64,000 bases of DNA from Myrica gale (lineage: Eukaryota; Streptophyta; Magnoliopsida; Fagales; Myricaceae), in the NCBI GenBank assembly GCA_963930655.1, contig OZ005601.1, positions 13,636,001 to 13,700,000 of the forward strand, given 5' to 3'. This document shows positions 32,678 to 45,714 of the stretch, piece after piece; position 1 is the first letter of the stretch; the number at the start of each line of letters is the position of its first letter. A model generated the notes under the pieces. It was not told where the DNA came from and searched no databases. It was given only the letters and a program-made list of their open reading frames with translations. A program made the translations under genes and the position numbers.

Positions 32678-35600
32678 TGTCGACCAAGTGAGTTGAGAGA
32701 GAGGAGAGTGAGCAGTCGGCTAAGGAGAAGAAGAATAAGAAGAAGAAGAATAAGGAAGGTGAAAGAGAAAAGATAAGGTAAGAGAAAACTAGAGGAAATG
32801 CTTAGTGGGGGAGGGGGTATTCAGCCATGGCCATGAACCCTCCCTTGCCTCATTTTCTCTCATATTTTCCTTGACCTATCCATATTCTTCCTAATCTCTA
32901 ATCTAAGATTTCTAACTCTAGGTTTTATACATGCTTTAGGAGATTTTCAAGTCCATCTAGAGCCACTTGAAAATCACCAAGGTAAGGGTGTAGTGCATGT
33001 TGGTTTTTGTGGGGATAGAAATGAGTTATAGCCATGTTTGTGTGCAAATAGCTTGTTTCCTTGTTGTCTTGAAAAGAAACTTTACTGCCCCTGTATTTTG
33101 ATGAGATCTTTCTTATTTGCTGGTTGCATGTAGAAGATGAGAAACAAGGATGATCATTTGTGCAAACATGTTGCAATATGTATGTAGGATGGTTGTGTAT
33201 GGCACTTATGTGTGACTTGATTGTGCAAAGGCTTGTCTTTGTGCCAGGAGGCAATGGTCAGTGGCTTAAATGGCACAAAAGAGAGCCAAGAATGCCACGG
33301 GTTGGCCATAGAAGAGAAATAAAATACATGCATGTGGTGTCTTGATGATTCTCTCCCTTTTTCATTGTTTTGAGTAAATCTCTTATGATTTTGGTGCATA
33401 TGTGAACTTGGAAGTGTAAAAGTGGGAAAAGGAGGCTTAGGAATTGAGAGGGACACGACAGTGGCATTTTAGGGACTCATTGTGAGCTCAAATGGTGACA
33501 TATGGTGTAAAAAGTGGCATTTAACTACATGTATGGTGTTTGTCTTTTAAAGAGAAGAGGAAATAAAAGTGTATGCCATCATTTTCCATATGTGGTTGCT
33601 CTGTGATGATATTGATGCCTGACAGTGTACTTTTATATAGATAAATGAGATTAAAATAAAAAGAAACCAAAAATCTATAACACGCAATAACATTAGTTAG
33701 CATTTTAACAAGAAAATGGTCACCGTTCAAAACGACCAAATGATTCCCTTTGAATTTTTGCATGAAAATTTCCAGATAGTATGTATAAGTAATCAGGACA
33801 TCACTGTAAAAACGCCAATAATGATGTAAGGAAAGGTCGAAAATGCCCTTGGAGGTCTCTAAGGGCAATTTCGACATTTCATATAAAACGTTAGGGTACA
33901 AATGTCCAAAAAAGGAAAATAATTATATTTATGTGTAGATAATGAAAAATATATAGGCAATCCAAAATTTGAGTCCAAACCGAGTAGAATTAGAGGCTCA
34001 AATCACAAAGCTCGTTTGGCGGCCTAAATGGACTTTAGGCCCGAGCGTTAACACTAAACAACCCCAAAACACTTTGAAACTCTAGGTATAGGCCTAGTAG
34101 GGTATAAGGAGGCTCAATAAGCCTTCATTTGGACAAGCTAAATATTTTCTTATTGATTTCATGTTTAATTCTTTAATTATGTATTATAAAAGGATGGCCT
34201 AAAATACCACTGCCTAAACATGGAACCTTGATTTTTCATATTTAATGGTTGCATGTTTTATATGGATTTCATAATGATAAGAGCTTTCAAATGATACTCA
34301 ATGGTGAAAGGGGTCATGACAATGCCCTAAGAATGCTTAAAATGAGTAGAAAGGTCACGGATTGACAAGGAAACGAAAAGGAAACACGTGCATGAGATGT
34401 GTTCTAAGACAATGAAAAGAAATGGCTTCCAAAGATGTTTGATGATTTTTTTTTATTCTTGATGGTGATCTGGTGTTTTTTTGTGGTGCTTGATGAATTA
34501 AATGATTAATATATGTGTTTTTATTTAAGGAAAAAAGTTTAATAATTTGAAACCATATGGCATAGAAACTGATTAATTATTTTAAATTTAGTTTGTGGAT
34601 TTAATTTCTGGAATTTTCATTTTGGTTTTATAAGTATTGAAATTACAAGTACTTTATTGGTTTATGTTTTCAAGTCATGTCATGAGATATTTAAGATGTA
34701 TACATTGCATATGAATGGTATTCGTGCATTAAATTGCATTCACTTCATAAGATGAAAAATAAATGTGAGGAACCTTAAGCCTACAAGGTTATTCCCGAAG
34801 AAAGAGTGACGGCACCGGACACATGTTAGGAGAGTGCAACCCCCTACTACAGGGAGTGGGTGGGCTCCTTTTTGACACTATGATATCATTTTTAGAGGTT
34901 TTAAAGGTCCTGGTATAGGTGGCACGAGACAGTCCCACGAGGTGAGGAGGGAGGCACAACTCGACTTTGAGGGTGAATAGAGCAGACACTGGGAATGCCA
35001 CAGGGAATCATATGACGAGCGAATGCATTTCAAATGCATTGCATGCATTCTCTGTACTGTTGCTATGCCATTTATGAATTGGATCATTTTCATTATGCTA
35101 TTTATTTCGAAGCATGAGTTATATTTGTATGAGCATGCTCCCTTCCCATACCTTACTGAGTCAGTAAGACACACATTTTATGTTTGTTTGTGTTTGCCTT
35201 TTTATTGTTAAGAAGGATGTTGGATTATTTCAAAGCCGAAGAGACTCTAGATACATGGTCTGTTTTGTATCCCCCTTTTGTTGTTTCTTTTATTTACTTT
35301 TTATGGTAGTATTTCAAAACTGTTTTTAGTCCTTTGAAACGCGATTGTATAGGCTAGGTGGACTATCAGGAGCTCACATTTTTTTATAACCACACCTATT
35401 CTTTTGTAATCCTCCTGGGGGACCTTTTTGTACCTAACCGTGTTTGTTTAAAGGAAATTGTGTATTTCTCTATGATGATTTCTTTCTACAAGATTTATTT
35501 ATTTCCTTTAATTACGCTTTAATCTTTTTACGATACCAATTAATTTTCAACCTAATTCATTAATAATTTTTTCCTAAATAAATGCATATTATTACAATAC

Positions 35601-35896
35601 AATACTTTTTACAATTTTTCTTTTTTTGTTTTAATCGTTACCGACTAAGGTTTTCATTAGTAAAGTGCAAATATACCGATTTTTAATATTTTGTGCAATT
35701 TCACTTCCATTGTTTAAGTTTCTAAACCGACTTACGACCTTTTTAACCAGTAACCTTTTAAATCAAGGCTTCCGATAAGTAATTTCAAGGGCATTGGACA
35801 ATCTTAAGAGTTTTAATCATGCGGTCGTTCCCAAATTTTGTTCATGCGATTCCTATACGCGTGTCGAAGGGGTAAGTACCAGCACGAGGCGTGACA
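31742..35896 (+). mobile_element. Probable long gypsy LTR remnant
   Basis: No coding homology occurs here, but the text has LTR-like parts resembling the gypsy LTR at 1-1,978. These are 'cataccttactgagtcagt' at 35,147-35,166 (compare 'cttactgagtc' at 1,640), a block at 34,780-35,000 with 'aacctt...ggcaccgg', and the end gaggcgtgaca at 35,886-35,896 (compare ggggcgtgaca). No PBS follows, so it may be a solo LTR. The left limit is uncertain, and 31,742-32,400 may not belong to it. Confidence 0.4.
32635..32674. repeat. (GT)n microsatellite
   Basis: About 20 uninterrupted gt units, followed by a purine-rich gag/aag stretch at 32,695-32,780. Confidence 0.95.
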
Positions 35897-36202
35897 AGGT
35901 TGTGTTGTTTAATTTTTGTTTGTTGATTTGTGTTTGTCTATATTCTTATTTAACTTTCGAGATCACTTCCTGGTGGATACCTCTACTTTTACGTTGAAGG
36001 TCTAACTTAAGGTGAAAAGAAGTCAGTCCACTTTACGGAGGGATCTCTAAGTTGAATAAATATTATTTATTGTTAGTTTTATTCGTTAATGTTTGTTTGT
36101 TAATTTATGTTAGTATATAACAAAATCTTGATAACATGTGATAAACATTAAAAATGATACATAGCTTTTTTGTTGTATTTCATATAGTTGTTATTAGTGC
36201 TC

Positions 36203-38970
36203 ATGGACAAGAGTTGGTTAAACAAGAAACGAGGGACAAGAGAATATGTGTTGGGATTCAATGAGTTCCTAAGTTTTGCATCTAAGAGCATGGCTAGTGA
36301 TGGGAAAATTTGGTGTCATTGTGTAAAGTGTGTCAATTACAAGATGTATAGCATACATACAATACATGACCATTTGCTCCAGTACGGGATGTCTACGGGT
36401 TACAATTAATGGTTTGCGCATGGTGAATTGTAAGATAGGGAAGCATCTAGTAGTACCTCTATTTTTGTTCAAGATGATCAAATGTATGAAACATCAACAG
36501 AGATGCATGAACTATTACATGAGGTATTCTCATTAGAACCGGAAAGAGAAGCTCATGATATACGAGAAGAAAGAGAATATCCTAATGATACGGCTTCAAA
36601 ATTCTATTACATGCTTAAATATGCACATAATCCATTGTATGAAGGTACAAAACATTTAGTAAGCTAACTATTGTTGTACAACTATATCATTTGAAGTGTA
36701 TCGGAGGGTGGAGTAATACCTCTTTTACGTGATTACTCCAAACACGGGATGATATGCTTCCTGCGGGTGCTAAATTGTCAAAGGACACTTATGAAGCTAA
36801 AAAGTATATGAAAGAGTTAGGCGTTGCATATGAAAAGATTCTTGTTTGTCCAAATAGTTGTATGTTGTTCTGGAATGAGAATGAGAATGTGGAAGTTTGT
36901 TCAAAGTGTGGAGCATCAAAATGGAAGGGCAATGGGGAGGGAAATAACTTGTCAGAGACTGAAAGTGGATCATCCAAGAGATCCAAAGAAAATCGGCTAT
37001 GGTTTTGCGGTGGTTTCCTTTAAAGCAGCGATTATAGAAGCTATTCATGCCCTCAAAAATTTCTTCTCATATGAAAATGGCATCATGATGGCCGAATAAA
37101 TGATGAGTTGTTAATGCATCCGGCCAATGGTTTAGCTAGGAAGGTATTTGATTCTCAGTATGTTAATTTTGCTTCTGATCCTCGTAATGTCAGCCTTGGG
37201 TTAGCAAGCGGATAGGTTCAATCCTTTTGGGAACAGGAGTACTAGTCATAGTACATGGCCAGTGATATTGGTACCATATAACTTGTCCTCCTGGATGTGC
37301 ATGAAACGTTCATCTTTAATGTTGTCATTGCTTATTTCTGAATCGAAATCTCCTTTTTTTCAAGATAGATGTATATCTAGAGCCCTTGATATTTGTGTTA
37401 AAAGAGTTGTGGGATGTTGGGTTAGACATTGATGTATACAATAAACAATTTTTCTGCATATGGTCACCTCTCTGGATGAAGTACAAAAGGACGTCTTGCA
37501 TGTCCATGTTGTAGGTTTCAGACTTGTTCACGGTGATTAGATAATGACAGCAAATTTTGCTATATGGAGCATAGACGATTCTTACCATCAAATCATAGGT
37601 GGAGAAAAGATCAAAGATCATTTGACGGTACACAAGAAATGGCTCTACTGCCCACTTTGCTGACTGGTGATGAACATTTTGAGTCAAGTGTATGGAAGAA
37701 GCGAAGTATTTTCTTTACATTGCCTTATTGGAAGGATAATATGTTGCATAATAATCTAGATGTGATGCATATAGACAACAACGTAGTTGACAACTTCATT
37801 GGTACATTGTTAAATGTGGACGGGAAGACAAAAGATAACTATAAGGCACATCTTGACTTACAAAGCATGGGAATAAGACATGAACTCCATCCTGTAACCA
37901 CTACTGTAGGAAAAGGTGTATTTACCTCCAGCTTTCTTTTCAAGGACTCGCAAGGAGAAATAAGGCTTTCTAAAAGTGATAAAGAATGTGAAAGTGTCAG
38001 ATGGTTTTAATTCGAACCTATCACGTTATGTCAAAATTTAACAACGTAATATCATAGGTTTAAAGAGTCATGACTGTCACATCTAGATGCAACATTTGAT
38101 TCCCATTGCAATATGGAGTTCGTTACCCTGCAATGTTTGATCTCCTTTAATCGAATTGTCTTATTTCTTTAGAAAAATTTGTTCCAAAACATTACGATTA
38201 GAGGACCTAGATCGACTTGAGGCTCAAATTCCTATAGCATTGTGTCAACTTGAAAGGATATTTTCGTCTTCAATTTTTTTACTGTTATGGTGCACTTGGT
38301 CGTACATCGAGTTGCAGAATGTAAGATGGGTGGACATGTTCAACTTCAGTGGATGTATCCTATAGAGAGGTAAGACTTTTTAGAAATATGTTACGTAGGT
38401 TTCTTTGCACAAGTGTGTTATTTTTTTGAAATGTAATATTGTTGGTGTAGGTGCATGCATTGTTTCAAATCTTATGTTCGCAATACAGCCACACCTGAAG
38501 GCTCTATTGCTCAATAATACAAAGCAGATGAATGCCTAACTTTTTGTTCAAGATATTTAGAATCAATTCCAATGATCTTTAATAGATCCCCAAGAACTGT
38601 AGACGACACTATGAGAGGAATCTCTTATGTTCGTCTTGATACAAAGGAATGCATTCAAGCTCATCGATATCTACTTTTTAATTGCGATGAGTTAATCTAA
38701 ATTCGCACTTAAGTGATGTTAGAGATATAACTCTTTCATTAAGAATGTTTATATCTAATAGAATTAAGATTTTAGTTCTATTGTCCATGCAGAATGCATA
38801 AGGAACGATTGAAGGCAAGAAACCGTGGGACTCGACCCACAGATAATGTCATCGATAATATGGATAGAGATGAATTTTGTGGTTAGTTTCGAGACTATGT
38901 ATGTGTATGTTTAAAATATTTTTGCATTGCTTGGTTCCTTTAAAACTTATAAATAATATTAATCTTGAGT
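36203..38970 (+). pseudogene. CACTA (En/Spm) TNPD-type transposase, 5' and central part
   Basis: Pieces of a CACTA transposase occur in order across several frames. The transposase-associated domain opens with MDKSWLNKKRGTREYV and a CHCVKC zinc motif. Next come DDMLPAGAKLSKDTYEAKKY with LVCPNSCMLFW (36,752 on), then VVLVPYNL-like text near 37,255. The transposase_21 core includes HRRFLPSNHRWRKDQRSFDG (37,570), LPYWKDNMLHNNLDVMHIDN, and ISRYVK/KSHDCH near 38,020-38,080. DUF4218-like text appears at 38,150-38,360 (RKICSKTLRLEDLDRLEAQI) and again near 38,540-38,690. An RNRGTRPTDNVIDNMDRDEF segment ends at about 38,880. Many stops and frameshifts show it is dead. A SIRE element then interrupts it. 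Confidence 0.88.
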
Positions 38971-39181
38971 TGTTGGCTTTTGTGCACAATCACAATCAAG
39001 ATTTTGATGATTTCAATAAATGAATGAGTTTACAAAATTGACATCTTCAAAAACAAAGACAACTTGACGAAAAGAGTCAAACCTTAAAGAAAAAGGAACA
39101 AGAAGATGCAAGAAGCTTAAAGTGAAGATTCAATACTAACTCTGATTTGGTGAGAAAAATCCTTAAGTTCACTGCCAAAGG

Positions 39182-40065
39182 CATGGGAGGCCAAAGTGAC
39201 TGTCATACAAGAAGCCAAGGATCTCACCAAACTTCCTCTAGATGAGCTCATTGGATCACTCATGACTCATGAGATCCAAATGCTCGAAAATGAAGACGAG
39301 AGCAAGAAAAGCATGAGGATCGCTCTAAAAACCTCCACAAGTGAAGATGGAAATAAAGATAAGGAAGATATAGTCTTAATGACTAGAAAATTCAAGAACT
39401 TCCTAAATAGCAAGAAATGAAAGAAAAACCACAAATACAAGAAGACATCTTGGAAGGCTAGGAATGAAAGTTCCTTCTCCGAAGAAAAAGAAGAAGATGG
39501 AGAAATTGCCAACATGTGTTTCATGGCATTTGAAGACACTGATGAGGATGATGAGGTACACTCTTCCGATGATGAGCATGAAACTTCTTATAATGAGCTT
39601 CAAAATGCTTTTAATGATCTTTTATGTCAATTTGAACTACTAGGTTCAAAATATACATCTTTGAAAAAGATACTCATTTTGATCTCCAATGAAATTGATT
39701 TATTGAAAAATGAGAGGAACACTCTAAAGCTTGAAAATGACTTATCACAACAAAAAGCTTTAGAATTTGAAAATGAAAAGGTTGCTTTGAGCAACAAGAT
39801 TGTTTCTCAGAGCAAAATTATTGAGAAGTTTACTAAAGGAAGCAAAACCTTGGAAAACATGCTTAATAGTCAAAGATGTGTCTTTGACAAAAGTGGCTTA
39901 GGCTACAAGCCTTCAATTCACCAAAAATATTTTAAGAATTATTTTGTGAATGCTAAGTCTTTTAATGCACCTACTCAAACATGTCATTTTTGCAACAAAA
40001 ATAGGCATCTTATTTTTTATTGTGAATTAAAGAAACTTGGGAGCAAGACTTTCAAGAAAATATGA
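39182..40065 (+). pseudogene. SIRE-like Gag fragment
   Basis: The C-terminal half of a gag related to that of element A. It starts within KVTVIQEAKDLTKLPLDELI near 39,190, has GSLMTHEIQMLENEDESKKS, and hits a stop at 39,418-39,420. It then continues in the same register to a coiled-coil part (39,600-39,860), SQRCVFDKSGLGYKPS, and a zinc-knuckle-like CHFCNKNRHLIFYC. Element A has the paired text SQRCCFNKSGLGYDS. The normal Gly-His spacing is altered, so RNA binding is doubtful. Confidence 0.85.
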
Positions 40066-40209
40066 GTTCCAAAAGAAACAAAGCTAACATTGAAGGACCC
40101 AAGAAGGTTTGGGTACCAAAAATGGTTTATTGATTCTCTTGTAGGATGGAGCAACAAACGGTGCTTGGATGAAACTTGCATATCAAGAAGGCTTGTGACA
40201 TTTGAGGAC

Positions 40210-40936
40210 AAATGTTAAGGGGAAACCTTTGGTAACATCTAAATCCTTATTTGAGAATACGTTTTTAAATTGTTGGCTAATTATATTCTATGATATTTTC
40301 TTGGTTGTTAAATGTTATAAATGAAAATGTATTTATCTTTCACGTATTTTCTTGCATTTATCAAAGTGGAACATCTATTAGCTATCACTTTTACAAAAAT
40401 CCTGATCTTTGATAAGTTTTTGTGTGCTTAAACTTTCTTTGGTTGAAAATGATCTTAAAATTGTCATTGGTAGCTAAGAGGTTAGTACAAACCCACTCGG
40501 TGGGCTACTATCGTAATAGCGATGAACTCTTAAGTCCTCGTTAGACATCCTCTATACCATTTCAATGAGATTTTCATTTAAAACTCAAACTTGTTCTTTT
40601 GGTTTAAAAATGATCTTTTGAATTCTATACATACATTCTCATTTTGATTGACAAAGGGGGAGAATTCTTAAATATCTACATGCTTGGATTCCCTTTGTTT
40701 TTGGAATGCATATTTGGGAAGATATGTATCCTTTGTCTTTTTGATGTGACTAAGGGGGAGAAATGTGCTAATAGTTTTGATGACTATATATTCTCCTTTT
40801 AATTGGAGTATGTTTTAATTGTATTACGTTTTAAGAATCCAATGAGTACTAATGCTTTGTCTTCAAGTTTTAAATATTTGTCTAATTGCAAAAGATAGGG
40901 GGAGTCATCCCAAACTATCACTTTATTGTCATCATC
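40210..40936 (+). other. Element B internal non-coding
   Basis: Non-coding text with repeated 'aagggggagaa' motifs near 40,655 and 40,750, like the multiple PPT-like motifs before SIRE 3' LTRs. No pol or env coding sequence remains. Confidence 0.5.
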
Positions 40937-40950
40937 AAAAAGGGGGAGAT
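40937..40950 (+). promoter_or_regulatory. Polypurine tract, element B
   Basis: The tract aaaaagggggagat stands directly before the LTR start tgttgg and is identical in form to that of element A. Confidence 0.85.
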
Positions 40951-42186
40951 TGTTGGCTTTTGTGCACAATCGAGATTTTGATGATTTCAATAAATGGATG
41001 AGTTTAAAAAATTGACATTTTCAAAGACAACGACAACTTGACGAAAATAGTCAAACCTTGAAGAAAAATGAACAAGAAGATGCAAGGAGCTTAAAGTGAA
41101 GATTCAAAGACCTTAGGGTATAATCATTGTAATTCTTTATTTCACATTTGACAAGGATTTGAATCACGCACTTGCATATCTTTCAAAACATGTATAAACC
41201 GTTTTAAGTTTTGTTTGAAATATTAAAATATTTTTATAGGTTTCAAAACACCCCAAACAAACTCTCACACCTTATTTTTAAAAGAACTGGATCATGCTTA
41301 AAATGAGGAGGTCGACCGGCTGTTCAAACGGTCGACCGGTACTTCGACCGCCTCATGTAGCGGTCAACCGGTTGGTTTTGACAAAAGAGTCGTTGAAGCT
41401 TCTGACAATATGACTGTTGGGTAACGGTAACTTGAAGCGGTCGACCGGTTCATGTAGCAGTCGACCGGCTCGTTTTAGCAAAAACTCCCAACGGCTATAA
41501 ACGGCTAGTTTTCATATGTGGCCTATAAATACACCTTCATTTCGTCTAAAATGATAACTCAACGACCACATATCATTTGTATAGCTTGAGAAATATTCTA
41601 AACCTTCATATTCTATATTTCTCATAGCATTCACACAAAACACACTTTCATATCCTTGTCTTTGTGTGAATAAAGAGATAGAGTTTTCCATTTTTATATC
41701 CACTCTTTGAGAGAATCTTGTTCCTAAATCTACCTATCAAAAGAGGTGTTTCCTTTAGTGAGGTTGCTCACTAAAGAAGAAGCTTTGAGAGTGTATATCT
41801 CAAGCTTGGTGAGGTTGCGAGTGGTGACCAGACAAACCACTTGGGTGAGTTTGAGTGTTGATCCCGATAAAACACTTGTACGCTTCACTAGCACCCGGAA
41901 GCTAGTGTGTAAGCTATTGGTTGAAGATAGTGGAAAACCTCAAGGCTCGGTGAAGGAGCTTGAGGGGTGGATGTAGGCGGGTTTGTCGAACCACCTAAAA
42001 ATACTGTGTTTGCTTCTCTTACCTTTCTCCTTACTTTAGCACTTATTTACAGTTCCGCATATTATATACTTGTGCTAAAGTAGTATTTACTTGCAAACAC
42101 ATTTTTGGGGGTTTTAACCGAAAAGTTTAGAAAGCCAATTCACCTCCCACTCTTAGGTTGCCTTAATCCTGAAACTAGGACTCACA
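40951..42186 (+). repeat. 3' LTR of SIRE-like element B
   Basis: The LTR is 1,236 bp, from tgttggctttt to ggactcaca. Five GGTCGACCGG-type motifs and close variants lie at 41,310-41,475 (for example gcggtcgaccggt), upstream of the TATA box tataaata at 41524. It is the same family as 44,457-45,709 and the diverged 30,554-31,741. Confidence 0.9.
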
Positions 42187-42199
42187 GTCTGAGGAAAAC

Positions 42200-42800
42200 A
42201 GATTCAAAATATGGATGATGCAAGGAAACGTGAACTTCCAAATAGATTTCGATGGCTTGTTAAAAGTCCAAACCTCGAAGCTAAATCATTCAGCTGATAT
42301 GTACGTAATGGTATGAAGTTTCGTGCAAAAGGGAATGAAATGAATAGAAAAACTCAAAATAGTGGAGTTTGTGTGACTGTTGAAGGGGGCACCAAATATT
42401 ACAAGCGAGTTACAAGCATCATTGAATTAAACTATTTTGATGATGAACGTTTTTTACTATTCAAATGTTGTGAGTTTGGATTTGATCTTGTTAATTTTTC
42501 GCATTTAGTGCATACTGGAGTGTGATTAAGCGATGATTCATTCATCTTGGCTTCATAAGCATCTCAAGTATACTACGTATCTCATGAAAGACATCCAAAT
42601 TGGGAACTAGTTGTCAATACCAAACCAAAAGATGTGTTTGATGTAGGTAATGGTTAGATGTTTGATGACCTGGTGGATGACTATTGCGAAAATGAGCCTT
42701 ATAATTTTAACATGGAGCAAATCCTTGAAAATGTACATGATGATTTGACGTGGTTTAGAAATGATGTGGATATACCTAGATATAAACAACACTAGATATA
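42200..42800 (+). pseudogene. CACTA transposase C-terminal (DUF4216-like)
   Basis: This resumes the CACTA reading frame right of element B. It reads DDARKRELPNRFRWLVKSPN, a stop, then YVRNGMKFRAKGNEMNRKTQ, NSGVCVTVEGGTKYYKRVTS, and LNYFDDERFLLFKC. A further piece reads ASQVYYVSHERHPNWELVVN. This is the DUF4216 type found at the end of plant En/Spm proteins. In-frame stops occur at about 42,297 and 42,523. The acidic tail (DDLVDDYCENEPYNFNMEQI) follows. Confidence 0.85.
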
Positions 42801-42954
42801 CCTCAGGACGTACCTTTGGTATGTGGCTAGCATGTGATGTATGTCATATAATTTGTAGATTGATATTTGCATTGTTAATTAATACAATATCTGAAATAAT
42901 GCAATATTAATAACTACAGTTTATTGTATTGGTATAGACGAGGAAGTGGTTCAA

Positions 42955-43146
42955 GACTATATCCTCTTCATCACAGCAAGCTATACCACCTATTTCCTCT
43001 TCATCACTTCAAGCTACACCGCCTATTGGCTCATCCTCGCAGCAAATTATACCGCCTATAGGATAGTCATCACATCAAGCTGTGCTGCCTATTGGATCAT
43101 CATCGCAGCAAGTTGTGCCGCCTATAAGATCATCATCACATGAACA
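42955..43146 (+). repeat. 33-bp coding-type tandem repeat
   Basis: About six imperfect 33-bp units of the form 'tcatcatcgcagcaagttgtgccgcctat'. In the CACTA frame each unit gives 11 residues such as PPIGSSSQQVV. One unit has a stop, showing it is no longer translated through. Confidence 0.85.
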
Positions 43147-43186
43147 AGCTACGGTACACCTTTGAACGATGACAAAACACTTGGGT

Positions 43187-43492
43187 TATGTTCGTTTCCT
43201 AAATTTTTTCAGGATTCAAATACATTCACAAAACTATCACCGAACATATTCAGAATTCAAACACAAACACTAATACATTTTACACAATCTCCAACAACTT
43301 TTTACTTTTTTATTCAACATAAATTTTCTCTCTCTATATTTTTTCACATAACTCCAATACTTTTTTATTAAATAATTACATCAAATCATTTCTCTCTCCA
43401 CTTTACACAAATACCAATAAAATACTATTCAACATAAATATTCACAACTTCTCTAAAATCCTACATTTTGACTCAAACCGAACATATCCGGT
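43187..43492. mobile_element. MITE-like AT-rich insertion
   Basis: The ends tatgttcgtttcctaaa and the inverse of gactcaaaccgaacatat pair imperfectly. The interior is AT- and pyrimidine-rich, like the MITEs at 51,965 and 53,503. No exact target duplication was identified. Confidence 0.4.
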
Positions 43493-43559
43493 ATGTTAAA
43501 AATCAAAATAGTGATAATTTTAGTTGTAAATTAATGATTTTAATTTATTTTTTTTCTAC

Positions 43560-44456
43560 GCAAATGTGAAATTCATTTCACGGGAAAAGATACAACATTG
43601 TTGAATACAAACAGCCCTACAAGGCTGGATACAAAGAACAAGGGCATCACATCCATTACAACATCAACTAAAGCCCTAAGGGCTATACATCGATTGGCCA
43701 TAAAGGCCTCAACAAGACGGACCGAGAGGCTCGTAATTCAAAACGGATCCAAAGACTCGTGACTAACACCGCCGAAAAAGACGATCTCCGAACCAGTATC
43801 CTACTTAACCAAAAGACAATCCATACCAGCACAAATGGACAACAAGATCCATAGCAAAAAATGACAAAGGAACAGGTGAACAACCACCGTGACGACTAGG
43901 CGGTCACCACATGCACCCTCCCACAACATCCTACAGATATGAACATCACAAACACAAGAAAACACAGCAAAACACACTGAAACATGCACCCTCCCACAAC
44001 ATCTACCTCAATTCAAATTTTCTTTTCTTTTCTTTTGTTTGCATTTTTTAGTTTAAAGTTTTATTTTTCCTCCATATTTTTCTTTTTGCGTCTATCACCT
44101 TAAGAATGCCACTGACGTTCATTTGTTATCTCGTAATAAGTACGCTCTTAATTTTTCTCGCGAAAGATGGACGAAATGAGCAATTTTTTAATGAACAAAA
44201 TCATGTTACAATTGTAATCGAAAGGGATATTCCGTAGAAAAAGAAAAGAAAATCCAATGAAGTACAATATGGATCATTTTAATAATTTAGTCAAAGCAAA
44301 ATGCATAAGCCCGGAGGCCACTAATTTGGTCATGTTTTTACCTCTAATAATTTAGTCAAAGCAATTTGGCCAATATATCTATTATTTACCTCTAATGTTA
44401 AGATCTTATTTACAATATATATATATATATATATATTATTTACCTCTAATGTTAAG
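43560..44456. other. Unassigned; possible LINE 3' relic, minus strand
   Basis: The minus-strand text at 43,560-43,990 (…VDVVMDVMPLFFV…NNVVSFP) has the feel of a LINE 3' end but carries no firm motif. The 20-mer catgcaccctcccacaacat is directly repeated at 43,911 and 43,983. AT-rich sequence and a (TA)n run at 44,415-44,435 follow. Confidence 0.3.
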
Positions 44457-45709
44457 TGTGAGTCCTAGTTTCAGGATTAAGGCAACCCAAGAGGGGGGGT
44501 GAATTGGTTTTCTAAACTTTTCGATATTGACCCCCCAAAACCGTGTTTGCAAAGTAAATACTAATTTAGCGCAAGTATAATGATATAACAAGTATGTAAG
44601 TGCTAAATGTAAAGAGTAGGGATAGAGAAAGCAAACACGTGATTTTTTAGGTGGTTCGGCAAACCCGCCTACATCCACCCCTCAAGCTCCTTCACCGAGC
44701 CTTGAGGTTTTCCACTATCTTCAATAGCTTTACACACAAGCTTCCGGGTGCTAGTGAACCGTACAAGTGTTTTCCCGGGATCAACACTCAAACTCACCCA
44801 AGTGGTTTTTCGGGCTCACCACTCACAACCTAACCAAGCTTGAGATATACTCTCTCTAAGCTTCTTCTTTAGTGAACAACCTCACTAAAGGAAACACCTC
44901 TTTTGGATAGATAGATGGAAGAACAAAAACTCTCTTGATAGAGTAGATATGAAAATGGAAAGCTCTATCTCTTCATTCACACAAAGACAAGGATATGAAA
45001 GTGTGTTTGTGTGAATGCTATGAGAAATATAAAATAAGAAGATTTAGAATATTTCTTAAGTAGTAGAAATGATATGTGGTCGTTGGTTCTTCATTTTAGA
45101 TGAAATGAAGGTGTATTTATAGGCCACAAATGAAAACTAGCCGTTTATAGCCGTTAGGGGTCGATTTGACAATTTTACTGTTGTACCGGTCGACCGCTTC
45201 ATGTACCGGTCGACCGGTTCAAGTAGCCGTTGCCCAACGGTCATAAATTTGAATGCTGTCAATGATCTACCGCTTCATGTAGAGGTCGACCGCTACAAAA
45301 AAGTTCATCGACCGCTTCATTTAAAAACATGTTTTTGACCACTTTTAAACACCCAATTTTAAAGACTTAATTCTCATAAGTATATGAAGGGTTTAGGAAT
45401 ATATTTGGGGTGTTTTGAAACCTTTAAAAATATTTTAATCTTTCAAACAAAAGGTAAAACTGTTTATGCACATTTTGAAAGATATGCAAGTGCGTGATTC
45501 AAATCCTTGTCAAATGTGAAATAAAGAATTATAAGGATTATACCCTAAGGTTTTGAATCTTCACTTTAAGCACTTTGCATCTTCTTGTTCTTCTTTCTTC
45601 AAGTCTTTGGCTCTTTTATCAAGTCGTCTTTGTCTTTGAAAATGTCCACTTTATAAACTTATTCATTTATTGAAATCATCAAAACCTTAATTGTGCATAA
45701 AAGCCAACA
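44457..45709 (-). mobile_element. SIRE-like solo LTR
   Basis: The LTR is 1,253 bp. On the minus strand it runs from tgttggctttta (45709) to ggactcaca (44457). A perfect 5-bp target duplication, ttaag, flanks it (44452-44456 and 45710-45714). Both ends and length match the 3' LTR of element B. The TATA box, inverted, is at 45114-45121. GGTCGACCGG-type motifs lie at 45,185-45,310. No internal sequence remains, so it formed by recombination between the two LTRs of a full element. Confidence 0.93.
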
Positions 45710-45714
45710 TTAAG

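Larger units (their letters stand above)
38971..42186 (+). mobile_element. SIRE-like element B, pol-less, truncated 5' LTR
   Basis: It inserted in an intron-like gap of the CACTA transposase. The 5' LTR survives only as about 38,971-39,170, starting tgttggctttt, and runs straight into mid-gag, so the PBS and gag start are deleted. After the gag remnant almost all of pol is gone, and the internal region ends with a PPT and a full 3' LTR. The flanking bases (tgagt on the left, gtctg on the right) give no matching target duplication, in keeping with later rearrangement. Confidence 0.85.

Noticed and set aside
32436..32687. Poly-Thr/His frame
   Set aside because: Translation of the (GT)n microsatellite.
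42955..43146. Spaced repeats considered as a CRISPR-like array
   Set aside because: Units are contiguous 33-bp coding-type tandem repeats without unique spacers, in a plant transposon.
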